Positions 27,903 to 36,713 of a DNA stretch of 64,000 nt are shown here, in pieces. The translations under genes and the position numbers were made by a program. The stretch comes from CAWAMR01 sp963783095 (lineage in GTDB: Bacteria; Planctomycetota; Planctomycetia; Gemmatales; Gemmataceae), in assembly GCA_963783095.1 (NCBI GenBank), contig CAWAMR010000008.1, positions 682,001-746,000 of the forward strand. Direction: 5' to 3'. Positions within the stretch are counted from its first letter, which is position 1. Each line of letters opens with the position of its first letter. Below the pieces are notes generated by a model, which was not told where the DNA came from, made no database searches, and was given only the letters and a program-made list of their open reading frames with translations.

Positions 27903-29760
27903 AGGTCGCCTCCATTTGCAAGATTTGTGCCTTGGCCGCCACCGGTCGCTTTTCCCGCTGACGCTCTGCCGCCCGCAAGCGCTGACGGAATCCCAAATGA
28001 CGCTGATGTCGCGACGACCGGCGCTTACGCACCAGGTCGGTTGCCGACAGGCGCGGCCGTTCGCCCAGGATGGCCTCGCGCACCGCTTGCTTCGAATCGA
28101 CATAAACCGTTGCCTTCTCGCGGCCCCGGCTAACCGACACGTAGAATTGTTCGGCCGAGGCAGCACGCCCCGACGCCGCCGACTGGCTGACCAGAACCCT
28201 ATCGACCGTGCGCCCCTGGCTCGCGAAGGATGTAACGGTATAGCCCGGCTGTAAGTGGCCAAATTCCTTGTCGATCACGCGGCCCTTGCTATCGACGATA
28301 TCGCCCTCCTTGTTGAAGCCCTTCACACGAATCAAATCGCCGTTTTCCAAACGCTTGCCGTTTTTGGTTTTGCCGCCGAGCGTCACCCGCAACTGGTCGC
28401 CGATGGCGATCGGCAGCGTCGCCGGACGGTAAACCTGGAAGCGGTCGGCATACTGCACCGGCAATTCCTTCCCCTCAGCCACGACCAGGCGCGAGCCGCT
28501 TTTGGCACCGGGTATGTGCTGATTCAGTTGCAGCATCAGGCCAGACTCATAGTTGGCCGCGTCCCGTCGCTGCGCTTCCGTGAAATGCATCGGCATCCAT
28601 GCCGTAAAGAGTCGCTCCTCCCCCAACCGGCTCTTTTTCTTCATGGCCGAACGAATCGCCCTGGAGATGCGTTCAGCTTCGGCATTGGTCGGTGTCACGA
28701 CAATCGCCGTCTTGAATTCCTTGGCGTTCTTCTTTTCGGAAATCGCCTGGAGATACTCCCGAGCCAAAATCTTTTCCCGGTCATCGTCTTCGATTTCGCG
28801 AATCCAACCGAGGTCATTCAAGCGATCGAACCCCTCCCCTATCCGTCCCGCATGCATCGCTTCCACCGCCAGCTTATAGCCGCCCGATTGACGCCGCACG
28901 TCGGTAAGCCCCACCACCGGCAACGCCGCCTCCTCGGCCAAGAGCCGGAAAACCGATCCACGCTCCACCGCTTGCATCTGTTTGGGATCGCCCAGGATGA
29001 CGAGGCGAGCATCTAACGCTTCCGCCCTGCGGACGATTTCAACCATCGACCGCGCGCCGATCTGCGATACTTCGTCCACGAAAATGACGCCGCCCCGCAC
29101 GCCCATTTGCAATTGCTCGTCTTTCAGGAACCTGGCAATGGTATCGGCATCGGCAATCTTCGCCTCGTCGCGCAGCACGCCCCGGCTTGCCGCGGCGGTT
29201 TGCGCAAGCGCCACCACCGGCACCCCGGCGTCCCGAAGTCCCCCCACGGCCTCCTGAAGCATCGTGGTCTTCCCTGTGCCGGCTGCGCCCTCGATCAACA
29301 TCACGCGGTCGGGCGATTCCCACAGATGCCGCACCGCTGCCTTCTGCTCATCCGATAGCCAGTCCCTCGAAAAGGCGCGGTCCAGTCCGGCCAGCATCGG
29401 GCAAGTGCCGCGTCCGTTGCGGGCGAAGGCAGTGATTTCCTTCTCATCCGCCAGCACTGCCGCCGAGGTGACCAGCATCTTGCCGTCCACTTCCCGCACG
29501 AACAGCTTGCGCCTGCTGAATTCTTTCCTGAGCCCCTCGACGGTGACGCCGCCCACGCCACGCCGCAGCGCTTCGGTTTCCAGTTCCCGATCGGTCACCA
29601 CCGAATCGCGCACGAAGCAATGGTCGAGCGCATGATCCACCGCGAGTTTTTCCTGCCGTTCCGCAATGACCGGGCCGCTTCGACCCTTGTGGATCGCATC
29701 AATCGTCGTCCAGTCGCTGTCGCTCAGACGACTCGCCATTGCCTGCGCAGTTCTTGCCAC
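27886..29760 (-). CDS. MobF relaxase, helicase part (TraI/TrwC C-terminus)
   Basis: SF1B (RecD2-like) helicase of a MobF relaxase: EGAAGTGKTTMLQEA (Walker A), VIFVDEVSQIGARS (Walker B), VILGDPKQMQAVERG, TSFASQGRTVDRVLV (motif V) and FYVSVSRGREKATVY (motif VI). The frame is entered by a one-base shift near 29,740 from the N-terminal relaxase domain; the joined protein is ~890 residues, usual for TrwC-like proteins. It unwinds plasmid DNA from the nicked oriT during conjugation. Confidence 0.85.
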   Translation of the reverse strand: MARTAQAMASRLSDSDWTTIDAIHKGRSGPVIAERQEKLAVDHALDHCFVRDSVVTDRELETEALRRGVGGVTVEGLRKEFSRRKLFVREVDGKMLVTSAAVLADEKEITAFARNGRGTCPMLAGLDRAFSRDWLSDEQKAAVRHLWESPDRVMLIEGAAGTGKTTMLQEAVGGLRDAGVPVVALAQTAAASRGVLRDEAKIADADTIARFLKDEQLQMGVRGGVIFVDEVSQIGARSMVEIVRRAEALDARLVILGDPKQMQAVERGSVFRLLAEEAALPVVGLTDVRRQSGGYKLAVEAMHAGRIGEGFDRLNDLGWIREIEDDDREKILAREYLQAISEKKNAKEFKTAIVVTPTNAEAERISRAIRSAMKKKSRLGEERLFTAWMPMHFTEAQRRDAANYESGLMLQLNQHIPGAKSGSRLVVAEGKELPVQYADRFQVYRPATLPIAIGDQLRVTLGGKTKNGKRLENGDLIRVKGFNKEGDIVDSKGRVIDKEFGHLQPGYTVTSFASQGRTVDRVLVSQSAASGRAASAEQFYVSVSRGREKATVYVDSKQAVREAILGERPRLSATDLVRKRRSSRHQRHLGFRQRLRAAERQREKRPVAAKAQILQMEATYGRES

Positions 29761-30566
29761 GATAGGGTCGGGTTCTTGTGTTCGCGCGTCTTTTTGCCGA
29801 GCTTGGCTTTCTCCTCCGGATCGATAATGCCTTTCTCCTGGGCCAGCTTTTCAATCTTGGCCGTCCGCCGGGAAAATCGCTTGAGCACATCCTTCGAAAA
29901 TCCGGTGATGTCGAAATCGTCCTTCTTGCGCTCGATGCGATACCCCGCCTCTTGCAACCGGTTGGCCAGCCTCGCGCGAAACGCCGCCTGCCAGTAGGGT
30001 GCGTCCTTTTTGAGGTCGCGGAACTGACCGGCTTTCCAACGCTGCTCCACGTCGTCGAAAGTCGAGTTGAACACGAAGGCATGTGCATGCATCTGCGGAT
30101 CGGGCATTCCTTCCACCGGCCGGGCCGTGAAGTGGTAAAAGGTCGCCCACAGTGCGTTGCCGGTTTCGCGTACCGCGACCTGGCCCTTGGCCCGCACGCT
30201 CGTTTTCATTTCGGCTTCGATGTCGCGCATGGTTTCATCGACGCTGTCGCGGAAGGCATCGAGCAATTCTTTATCCTCGGTAAGCCCATAGAGCAACGAG
30301 ACGCTTTTGGGTACACTCCAGGTGAAGTCGTACCCGCAGGTCCGTTTCTGCTTGGTGCGTGCCGTCAACCGTTCACCGCTGTTGGGGTTGATGTTGTCGC
30401 ACAGCAAGTCAAATTCCTTTTTGCCTGCTTTGCCGGACAGTCCCAGCAACTCAGCCCCCTTCCCTCCCCAGTTGCCCACAAGCTCCTCGCCCTCGCTCAG
30501 GTAATCGGAGCGCGAGTAATAGTCCTTGGCGGCTGCGGAGCTGGTTTGTTGGTAGACTCGGAGCAT
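29724..30566 (-). CDS. MobF relaxase, TrwC nicking domain
   Basis: 280 residues. Candidate catalytic tyrosines in AKDYYSRSDYLS near the N-terminus, GYDFTWSVPKSVSLLYGL, and the three-His metal site HFTARPVEG ... DPQMHAHAFVFN. This is the TrwC/TraI relaxase domain that cuts oriT and stays bound to the 5' end. Its last ~8 residues are out of frame where it should pass into the helicase part. The promoter and probable oriT lie just upstream (30,600-30,660). Confidence 0.85.
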   Translation of the reverse strand: MLRVYQQTSSAAAKDYYSRSDYLSEGEELVGNWGGKGAELLGLSGKAGKKEFDLLCDNINPNSGERLTARTKQKRTCGYDFTWSVPKSVSLLYGLTEDKELLDAFRDSVDETMRDIEAEMKTSVRAKGQVAVRETGNALWATFYHFTARPVEGMPDPQMHAHAFVFNSTFDDVEQRWKAGQFRDLKKDAPYWQAAFRARLANRLQEAGYRIERKKDDFDITGFSKDVLKRFSRRTAKIEKLAQEKGIIDPEEKAKLGKKTREHKNPTLSWQELRRQWRVV

Positions 30567-30615
30567 GACGGATTATACGCTGGGGAAACTCGCCCAAAGC
30601 AAAATCCAGGCCATT

Positions 30616-30648
30616 TTTCCCCGTGAAATCGACGCTGGGATTTCACGG
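30616..30648. other. Candidate origin of transfer (inverted repeat)
   Basis: A perfect 10-bp inverted repeat CCGTGAAATC (30621-30630) / GATTTCACGG (30639-30648) with an 8-base spacer lies 55 bases upstream of the relaxase gene, the usual place for a MobF oriT. The 14-base string TTTCCCCGTGAAAT at its left also occurs at 36275-36288 next to the par locus. Assignment as oriT is inference from position and symmetry. Confidence 0.45.
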
Positions 30649-31074
30649 ACCACTGTCCTTGCGATGACGTGCTAATTTCTCGAAAACAGCATACGCAATT
30701 TTTCCGTTGGGGTGCCTGACCGTTGCTCCTTTGGAATAGGGACTGGCCTACGCCTAATGCCGCCAGTGTGTCAGGCAAGCAGAACGTCCTTTCTGACTTG
30801 GTCCCGCAGCATGGCACAACGGCGGGATTGAGCTTTCGGATTCGTTTGCATCCCGCCAGGTTCGGATTCGATGGTTGGCTGCCGTTTTTCCCACTATCGC
30901 GGCAGGCGTGCCATCGCGGACGGCCGCCTGCCGCTGACCCGTTGCCGCTTTCGTCTTTAACGCCACGATGTTTGGTGATGCATAACCGCGCGGCGTATTC
31001 GTGCGCTGGCGTCCCGACATGCGGTCTCCCCTTCTTTTAGTCCAACCCCACCTGAGGCCATACTTCCGGCACTT

Positions 31075-31235
31075 ATGAACCCGTCGCCGGACCGGTCAAG
31101 CAGAAAATCGGTTCCCCCTAAAGGTCTCCCCCGATTTTCAGCTTGACCGGACGCCAGGGCTCCCGGACTAGCCGGGTTCTTTGTCAGTGCCGTAAGGCCC
31201 CAGGGTGGGGCCGGAAACTTGAAAGAAGGAGACCA
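31075..31235 (+). ncRNA. Structured leader RNA, copy 2
   Basis: Upstream of the small-gene operon. Stem CCGGTCAAGC (31092-31101) / GCTTGACCGG (31141-31150) encloses GAAAATCGG/CCGATTTTC (31103-31111/31131-31139). Then come CGCCAGGGCTCCCG, hairpin CCCGG/CCGGG (31162-31176), CTTTGT, and hairpin GGCCCCA/TGGGGCC (31196-31212) before AAGGAG. Compared with copy 1 at 17.57 kb, the single-stranded blocks are conserved, while stem bases differ in a paired way (A-T to G-C in the first stem; different but complementary last hairpins). Confidence 0.6.
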
Positions 31236-31239
31236 TCTT

Positions 31240-31501
31240 ATGTCACAACAACCCGCACACAAAATCCGCAGCGGCTGCCTGCAAGTCACCATCTGGCGCA
31301 ACAGCGGCGACAAGGGCAACTGGTACAGCGTCGTGCCCTCCCGCGGCTACAAGCAAGGCGACGATGCCTGGAAGGAAACCGACAGCCTGAACTTCGACGA
31401 CCTGCTCGACGATGGCCAAGCTGCTCGACCTGGCTCACACCTGGATCATGCACCAGCAACAGGCCGACCAGAAGGCCAAGAAGGACGTTAAGGCCGCCTG
31501 A
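31240..31501 (+). CDS. Small conserved plasmid protein, frameshifted
   Basis: Begins MSQQPAHKIRSGCLQ, then TIWRNSGDKGNWYSVVPSRG and ETDSLNFDDLL; the conserved ending AKLLDLAHTWIMHQQQA lies in the next frame and ends at TGA 31499, so there is a shift near 31,413. AAGGAG seven bases before the start. This ~85-residue protein is one of the most frequent small ORFs of large plasmids; function unknown. First gene behind leader RNA copy 2. Confidence 0.65.
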
Positions 31502-31560
31502 ACCAACAACTCAACCGGGCGGGCGCAAGCCCGCCCATCCATCTCGAAAGGAGAACTACC

Positions 31561-31722
31561 ATGCAATACTACCCAACCGACAACAATTCCGAATTGTATC
31601 GCGTTACCTGCGCCATCGAAAACTTCGGCGGAGCCTGTGATCCGGCCTTCGACAACGACTACGAAGAACTGGAGCGGCAATTCGCCGAACTGCGCATTTC
31701 TCAAACACGTGACCTGAATTGA
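31561..31722 (+). CDS. Short hypothetical protein (53 residues)
   Basis: Starts MQYYPTDNNSELYRVTC; AAGGAG eight bases upstream. Acidic, with IENFGGACDPAFDNDYEELE. It sits in a tight run of co-directional small genes, each with its own strong ribosome binding site. Family not recognised. Confidence 0.55.
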   Translation: MQYYPTDNNSELYRVTCAIENFGGACDPAFDNDYEELERQFAELRISQTRDLN

Positions 31723-31732
31723 GGAGGCGACC

Positions 31733-32276
31733 ATGCACACTCTTATGCTTGTCACTTTGACACTGCCCGCAAGCGGCACGTCTGAAGAAGCTTGCAATTC
31801 CGCTTATTCAAGGCTGAGCGAGGACGGCAGTTTCTGTGGCGAGGGTGGCCGATTCGGCTGTCCGCTCGCCGACTGGTTCGTCATCGGCGGCCGTTGGAGC
31901 GGGATACTTCGCGAGGCCATTCTGGGCCAACCCTACAACAATGCCCTTGAGCAGGAATTCCCCGAGTTCACGAAGGGATACTTTCCTTCGAGCCTCATGG
32001 ACCAGCGCAAGGCCAGCCTCGACCAGCTTTGGCAAAGTTTTGGCGGCACTGGAAAGCACCCGTTGGTCGCGAAGCGGCTACGACCACTATGGCGCCGACG
32101 ACGACGCCATGCCGGTCGACCGGTTCCTCTACGACCGCTTCCTCAAGTCCTATGCCGGCACCGACAGCAATATCGGGGACGATAAGCTCGGCGATTTCGC
32201 CGATCTGGACCGCGACGACGTTGAAGAATCCTTCATCGGCCGCAAGTGGCTCGTCGTCGTCGATTACCACAACTAA
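31733..32276 (+). CDS. Hypothetical plasmid protein, frameshifted
   Basis: GGAGG seven bases before the ATG. N-terminal part LMLVTLTLPASGTSEEA, GGRFGCPLADWFVIGGRWSG; a shift around 32,060-32,090 moves the conserved sequence to SGYDHYGADDDAMPVDRF and GRKWLVVVDYHN in another frame, ending at 32276. The D-W-F-x-I-G-G-R-W-S-G motif is characteristic of a small plasmid protein family of unknown function. ~180 residues when joined. Confidence 0.6.
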
Positions 32277-32295
32277 CAATGAAAGGAATCAAACC

Positions 32296-32661
32296 ATGAC
32301 TCTCAAACTTAACGTCCATGAAACAGTCCAGGCGATTCGCGACGCGAATCTCAGCGCAGCAGCCAGGATCGCCATCGACGAACTGCTGCAGGAAGTTAAA
32401 CCCGACGAGGAATTCTCCCTCGACCTGCACCAACTTATGCAACGCAACCGCCTAATCGCCCATACCTGGTGTATTGACGATGTGCGCGAGATACGCCCCG
32501 ATCTGGACGACGACCAGGCCTGGGAGGTGCTTCAGTGGACCGACAAATATCTGGATTCCGACCTGGGCATCAGTTGGCAAACACTCGAGATCTGGGCTGA
32601 CGATCTGTTTCCTCAACCGGACGATGGCACCCAGACAGATGCCGCAGGGAGGCAACCATGA
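32296..32661 (+). CDS. Hypothetical protein with DQAWEVLQ module
   Basis: 121 residues, AAAGGAA before the ATG. The C-terminal half HTWCIDDVREIRPDLDDD-QAWEVLQ and WADDLFPQ is paralogous to the gene at 32937. The TGA overlaps the next start (ATGA at 32658), so the two are translationally coupled. Helical and acidic; function unknown. Confidence 0.6.
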   Translation: MTLKLNVHETVQAIRDANLSAAARIAIDELLQEVKPDEEFSLDLHQLMQRNRLIAHTWCIDDVREIRPDLDDDQAWEVLQWTDKYLDSDLGISWQTLEIWADDLFPQPDDGTQTDAAGRQP

Positions 32662-32934
32662 AGCTCACCCTCATCGCGTCCGCCCATCACCGAAACGGCG
32701 TGAAGGGCGGCACCATTCAACGTCGCGATCTTCAAACAACGCGGGCACGCTGCCAGCCGCAAGGTGGCTATACTCTTCGACGAACCCGACCATTGCGCCG
32801 TACTCGACATCGGCCTCCTGGCCGCTGGCGACATCGCCTTTGGGAGCAACTCCTGGCGCGGCGATGACTACGAGTTGTCTCTTCGTGAGGCAATCCGCAT
32901 CACTTCAACAACCACCAACCTGAAAGGAGTTTGA
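32658..32934 (+). CDS. Small conserved plasmid protein, frameshifted
   Basis: Begins MKLTLIASAHHRNGV; after a shift near 32,705 the conserved part is APFNVAIFKQRGH, VAILFDEPDHCAVLDIGLLA and DIAFGSNSWRGDDYE, ending at TGA 32932. A well-known ~85-residue plasmid ORF (HHRNG...GAPF...W-R-G-D). Function unknown. The alternative open frames over the same bases are artefacts of the break. Confidence 0.65.
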
Positions 32935-32936
32935 AT

Positions 32937-33467
32937 ATGACCTATCCCATTGAAATCGAAATCGACGAAGCACATGCCGAGGTCATTGACGAAATACTGA
33001 CCGAATTGGAGCATTCTATCCTAGAAGTTCGGGACCACTGGAACAGAACCGAGGACCGCATCGTGCATACAGCGGATCTGGATGACCTGCTGGCCAACCA
33101 GCGTGCCATCGCCATCGTGTGGGACATCCGGCATGTCAAGGACCAGCGACCGGACTTGGGTGATGAGCAAGCCTGGGAAGTCTTGCAGGAATGCCGCCGA
33201 TGCCACGACCGGCTTAGTGACCCCATGCTGGAGACCATCCGGCAGGCGGCGGACAACCTCTACCCGCAGCATCGCCGGATTCGTTTGAGCAAAGCCGCCG
33301 AGGTCATCGCCGGCTATGGGGACGGCGACGAGCGGGAAAACCTCGTGGACTTACTCACGGACGCAATGCACTGGTGCGTGAGTTTCGGCGAACTGTTCGA
33401 GAAATTCAGCGGCACCGCGAGCCTGCACTTCCACGAAGAACGAAACCCTTACCGAAAGGAGACTGAA
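32937..33467 (+). CDS. Fusion of two small plasmid modules
   Basis: ATG 32937 with AAAGGAG upstream. Residues ~40-110 repeat the module of the gene at 32296 (VWDIRHVKDQRPDLGDEQ, AWEVLQ, AADNLYPQ). Residues ~115-175 (LSKAAEVIAGYGDGDEREN, LVDLLTDAMHWC, LHFHEER) are a separate small protein in many plasmids ('DAMHWC' family). The frame runs into the next gene without a stop, so the true end is hidden by an indel; I end it before the ribosome binding site at ~33,456. Confidence 0.5.
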
Positions 33468-33762
33468 ATGAACACGGTCCAAAAAATGCGTGCCGCACTC
33501 GCCGGTGCAATCACCGTCAGGACGTGGTGGGGCTGTCCCGGCCTTACCGGCGCGGCGTTCCGCTCCTGGTTCCTGGATTGCCTCATGGCGAAGATCAACC
33601 GCCACGACCAGCGGCGATGGCGGCGCTTGACGCCGGAGTTTCAGGCCGGCCTTCGCCGCGATGCGCGGAGGCTGACCGAGATTGCAGCATCGCATCATTC
33701 ACCGGCAATTCGAGACCGACATCTTCAATCGCCGGTTCGGACATTTGTTAACCAAAGACTAA
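33468..33762 (+). CDS. Hypothetical plasmid protein, frameshifted
   Basis: ATG 33468 preceded by AAAGGAG. MNTVQKMRAALAGAI, WFLDCLMAKINRHDQRRWRR, then after a shift at ~33,680 the ending HRIIHRQFETDIFNRRFGH in a second frame to TAA 33760. Basic, ~97 residues when joined. The clear ribosome binding sites on both sides confirm separate genes although the open frame appears continuous. Function unknown. Confidence 0.5.
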
Positions 33763-33773
33763 AGGAGACCAAT

Positions 33774-34533
33774 ATGACCCCTTCACTCGCAGCCATCGAT
33801 CCCTTCTACGCCGCCTGCATGAGCATGGCCGCCTCACCTGCTCAGAGCCGAGCCGGCCAAGCCGATCTACGCCAGGCTGCCGCTGGCACCGCTCAACGCC
33901 AGCCCGGTGCCGCACCTGACCAGCCTGTACCATTTCGACCGTGCCGGCGAATACGGCGACCGCGGATATCCCGGCAATTGCGGCGGCAACCTGATCAAGG
34001 ATCTGCTGCTCTATTTCCGGCCGGCCCTTGTTTTGGACCCGATGAGCGGCATCGGGCACGTGCCGACGTATGCGAGGAACTCGGCATCCCTTGCTTGTCC
34101 TGGGACATCCACCAGGGCTTCGATGCCTGCGATCCCGCAGAATTTCCATCGTCGCGAGCATTCGACTTCATCTGGGCACATCCTCCGTACTGGCGGCAGA
34201 AACTTTACGCGGAAGATCCCCGGGATTTGTCGCGCGCCCCCACGCTCGAACGACTTCTTGCGGCGCTACGGGCAGTTCATCCGCAACTGCGCCCGTGCTC
34301 TAAAGCCCGATGGCAAGCTCGCCATTTTGATGGGCGACTATTCCGATCGCCAGGAAGGGTTTATCCCGTTAACCTTCCATACGAAACGATTCGCCTTCGC
34401 CGCCGGACTGCGGCAGCACGGCACCGACATCATCCGTTTTAGCCACGGAGCCAGCAGTTCAAGAAAAGTCTACCGGAGCAGCTTCATCCCCGGCTTGCAT
34501 GACGTGTGCATGATTTTCGAGAAGCAATCGTAA
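33774..34533 (+). CDS. DNA methyltransferase-like protein of plasmids, frameshifted
   Basis: ATG 33774 (AAAGGAG upstream). The conserved protein jumps frames at about 33,840, 34,060 and 34,255: YHFDRAGEYGDRGYPGNCGG, LDPMSG (SAM motif I), CEELGIPCLSWDIHQGF, FDFIWAHPPYWRQKLY (D/H-P-P-Y-W catalytic motif IV) and KPDGKLAILMGDYSD. The PPYW motif marks an amino-methyltransferase of the D12/N4 type. It may modify plasmid DNA or be a structural relative. Three breaks in 760 bases are striking. Confidence 0.6.
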
Positions 34534-34558
34534 CCACCAACCCAAAGGAGTTTTACCA

Positions 34559-34657
34559 ATGACTACCAGCTACATCACCCGAAGCGTCCATGTCATCGCA
34601 GGCAAAATGTCCAGCTTGCAGGCGGACAAGTTCCGTCGCATCATCAGCCCTGTTTAA
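34559..34657 (+). CDS. Very short ORF (32 residues)
   Basis: ATG behind AAAGGAG; encodes MTTSYITRSVHVIAGKM and QADKFRRIIS. Same spacing and ribosome binding site style as its neighbours, which is the only support. It may be truncated. Confidence 0.4.
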   Translation: MTTSYITRSVHVIAGKMSSLQADKFRRIISPV

Positions 34658-34685
34658 CGACCAACCATAGAAAGGAATCTACACC

Positions 34686-34904
34686 ATGACACTCCCCGAA
34701 ATCATCCTGGCCAACATTGCCCACGAACACCTGCTCATCCCAACACTGCAATCCCGCCGCTCGGACAGCGCTGACTTTTACGACGTAGCCGTCTGGCATG
34801 TGGAAGCGGCCCTGAAAGCCGCCTTCGATGCGGGGATGCGATTTGCAAGCCAGACGACTGAACCACAACAGGGGCCTCGGCAACACACCGACTACAAGGC
34901 GTAG
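34686..34904 (+). CDS. Small conserved plasmid protein
   Basis: 72 residues, GAAAGGAA upstream. MTLPEIILANIAHEHLLIPT and RRSDSADFYDVAVWHVEAAL are typical of a short plasmid ORF adjacent to the methylase-like gene. Function unknown; intact. Confidence 0.6.
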   Translation: MTLPEIILANIAHEHLLIPTLQSRRSDSADFYDVAVWHVEAALKAAFDAGMRFASQTTEPQQGPRQHTDYKA

Positions 34905-34909
34905 CCTCT

Positions 34910-35086
34910 ATGACTGATGACAGTATTCTTGACGATCCGTTTCACTTCTCGGCCTGGGCCGCATACCTCGATCAGATGGCGATCGGTGGCACCTGTCCGC
35001 CCGATAGAGAAGCGACCCGAGTGCGCGCTTACCGCTATTACGAACAAGCCCTCGCCGAAAAGAACGGCGGGCGTCGGGCTGATTGA
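34910..35086 (+). CDS. Short hypothetical protein (58 residues)
   Basis: Starts five bases after the previous stop: MTDDSILDDPFHFSAW, then YLDQMAIGG and RVRAYRYYEQALAEK. Weak ribosome binding site, so probably coupled to the gene before it. Acidic N-terminus and helical C-terminus. Last gene of the operon that began behind leader RNA copy 2. Confidence 0.5.
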   Translation: MTDDSILDDPFHFSAWAAYLDQMAIGGTCPPDREATRVRAYRYYEQALAEKNGGRRAD

Positions 35087-35128
35087 CAAGTCCGGGAAAA
35101 AGGCGTAACGTCGAAATTGGAGGTAGCT

Positions 35129-35452
35129 ATGCGCGAATTCCGCATTATCGATCGCGGACGCGGCCCGGAAATCGAGGGCACGCGTATCACGGTCTACGAT
35201 ATCTACGATCGTTACAAGCATGGCTGGAACTCGCTTCAGATCATGGGTGAGTTCGACAATCTCGGTACGCCCCAGGTGGATGCCGCCATCGCCTATATCG
35301 AATCGCACCGCCCCGAAGTCGAGGCCGAATACGCCAAAATACTTGAACGGTGCCGGCGCGGCAACCCGCCGGAGATCAAGGCGAAGATGCGTGAATCCAT
35401 GGCCAGATTCGAGGAACTGATGCGGCAACGCAGGCAAGAGCACCGAGTGTGA
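35129..35452 (+). CDS. DUF433 antitoxin-like protein
   Basis: 107 residues; TTGGAGG six bases before the ATG. RIIDRGRGPEIEGTRITVYD, IYDRYKHGWNSLQIMGEF and QVDAAIAYIESHRPEVEAE give the DUF433 helix-turn-helix pattern. DUF433 proteins are paired with DUF5615 PIN-like toxins, and exactly that gene follows with a four-base GTGA overlap. Autoregulation of the pair is expected from the family. Confidence 0.75.
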   Translation: MREFRIIDRGRGPEIEGTRITVYDIYDRYKHGWNSLQIMGEFDNLGTPQVDAAIAYIESHRPEVEAEYAKILERCRRGNPPEIKAKMRESMARFEELMRQRRQEHRV

Positions 35453-35880
35453 CGGCCGTTCCCCTTCGCGGCATTCTGCTCGATGTCAATGTCGGCCGCA
35501 CATTCAATCGCATGATAAAGCGACATCTCGTCGGCAGCGAATGGTCCGACCTCTGGCAGGAACTCGGTTTGACCGTGCTGACGCTCTCCCTTCTCGATTT
35601 GCCCGACAATACCCCAGACGATGTGGTGTGGCATGCCTGCCAACGGGAAGGGTTCGTGCTGCTGACCTGCAACCGCAACGATTCTGGGAACGATTCGCTG
35701 GAAGCGACGATCCGCCGGGACAGCCAAACCTACTCCCTCCCGGTATTCACGATTTCTGATGTGGACCGATTCGGCAGCGACGCTGCCTATGACGCCCGTC
35801 TCGCCCGGAGCCTTGTGGCCTATCTCGTCGAAATCGACAAGGTTCGGGGCACTGGCCGACTTTACATTCCCATCGACTGA
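35449..35880 (+). CDS. DUF5615-type PIN-like toxin
   Basis: 143 residues with a GTG start overlapping the DUF433 stop. ILLDVNVGRTFNRMI supplies the first acidic residue, ...DVVWHACQREGFVLLTCNRND the second cluster, and FTISDVDRF the C-terminal part. This is the Mut7-C/PIN-like ribonuclease fold. Intact, so a functional toxin-antitoxin pair is likely and would help plasmid maintenance. Confidence 0.7.
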   Translation: MTAVPLRGILLDVNVGRTFNRMIKRHLVGSEWSDLWQELGLTVLTLSLLDLPDNTPDDVVWHACQREGFVLLTCNRNDSGNDSLEATIRRDSQTYSLPVFTISDVDRFGSDAAYDARLARSLVAYLVEIDKVRGTGRLYIPID

Positions 35881-36583
35881 AAAGGATGAGCGCGGGAAAG
35901 CCGCAGAGAATCGTCACTTCACGATGCCAGTTCTTTCCGTCGAACCGTTTCCATACCTGTCCAGTCACCCAGCGTGCTTCTCGGGCACACTGTCAGGGAC
36001 CACCCGATCATCGCTGATTCCACCGGACAAGTATCTCTCAAAGCTTTCGCCACCCGCTCCGATACCATTCAATGACCCAGAAACCTGGGAAGCCATCCCG
36101 AGGTTTCTCCCCCTCCCCCTTTCCCTCCATCCAAGACGATTTCTTGCCTATCCAACCCCCTGATTCCATCCCAAATCATGAGTCGAAAAAGGCAAGAATC
36201 CCAAGCTGCGTTTTTGAGTAAAAAGCTCTCAGGCGTCTTGTCTATCATCGCTTCGCGATGTTAGACCGGTCAAATTTCCCCGTGAAATGAGCGCGTTAGC
36301 CAGTTGACTGACATAAGTGTTGACCACAGGGACAGTCAGAAAACTGGCTGGTCTGTTAACAATCTGTCTAGCCGACAACCTGACATGATGACTGGTAAAA
36401 CTGTTAACTTGTCAGTCAACTTGTCGGTTAACATTTTGGTCAGTCTGAATGTCATCCTGTCGATTGGTCATACGCTTTTCCGTCTCGCTTGAGGTCCAGT
36501 CCTCTTCTCATTGCAAATGCCTGATTGGTTCAAACGGTGCGGGAAACCGTCCCGGTAGTTTTTGGCGGCAATTCGCCCCAACA

Positions 36584-36638
36584 CCAATCCAAGGTGTAAG
36601 CAAGGAAACTGTTAAGCCTCGCTTACACCTTGGATTGG
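36584..36638. repeat. 18-bp perfect inverted repeat
   Basis: CCAATCCAAGGTGTAAGC at 36584-36601 and its exact complement at 36621-36638 with a 19-base spacer. Could be a ParA/partner binding site or an RNA hairpin ahead of parA. Confidence 0.85.
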
Positions 36639-36671
36639 CGATTCACCTTTGAACCTCGACCAAGAGTCAGT

Positions 36672-36713
36672 TTGTTAGCAAGACAACATGTTTACTTGTC
36701 ATCTTGCTAACAA
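36672..36713. repeat. 12-bp perfect inverted repeat
   Basis: TTGTTAGCAAGA at 36672-36683 and TCTTGCTAACAA at 36702-36713, followed by further AAGCAAG/CTTGCTT words up to the parA start. Probably part of the operator or centromere. Confidence 0.8.

Noticed and set aside
28255..29016. 253-codon plus-strand open frame inside the relaxase gene
   Set aside because: Antisense to the helicase domain of the MobF relaxase.
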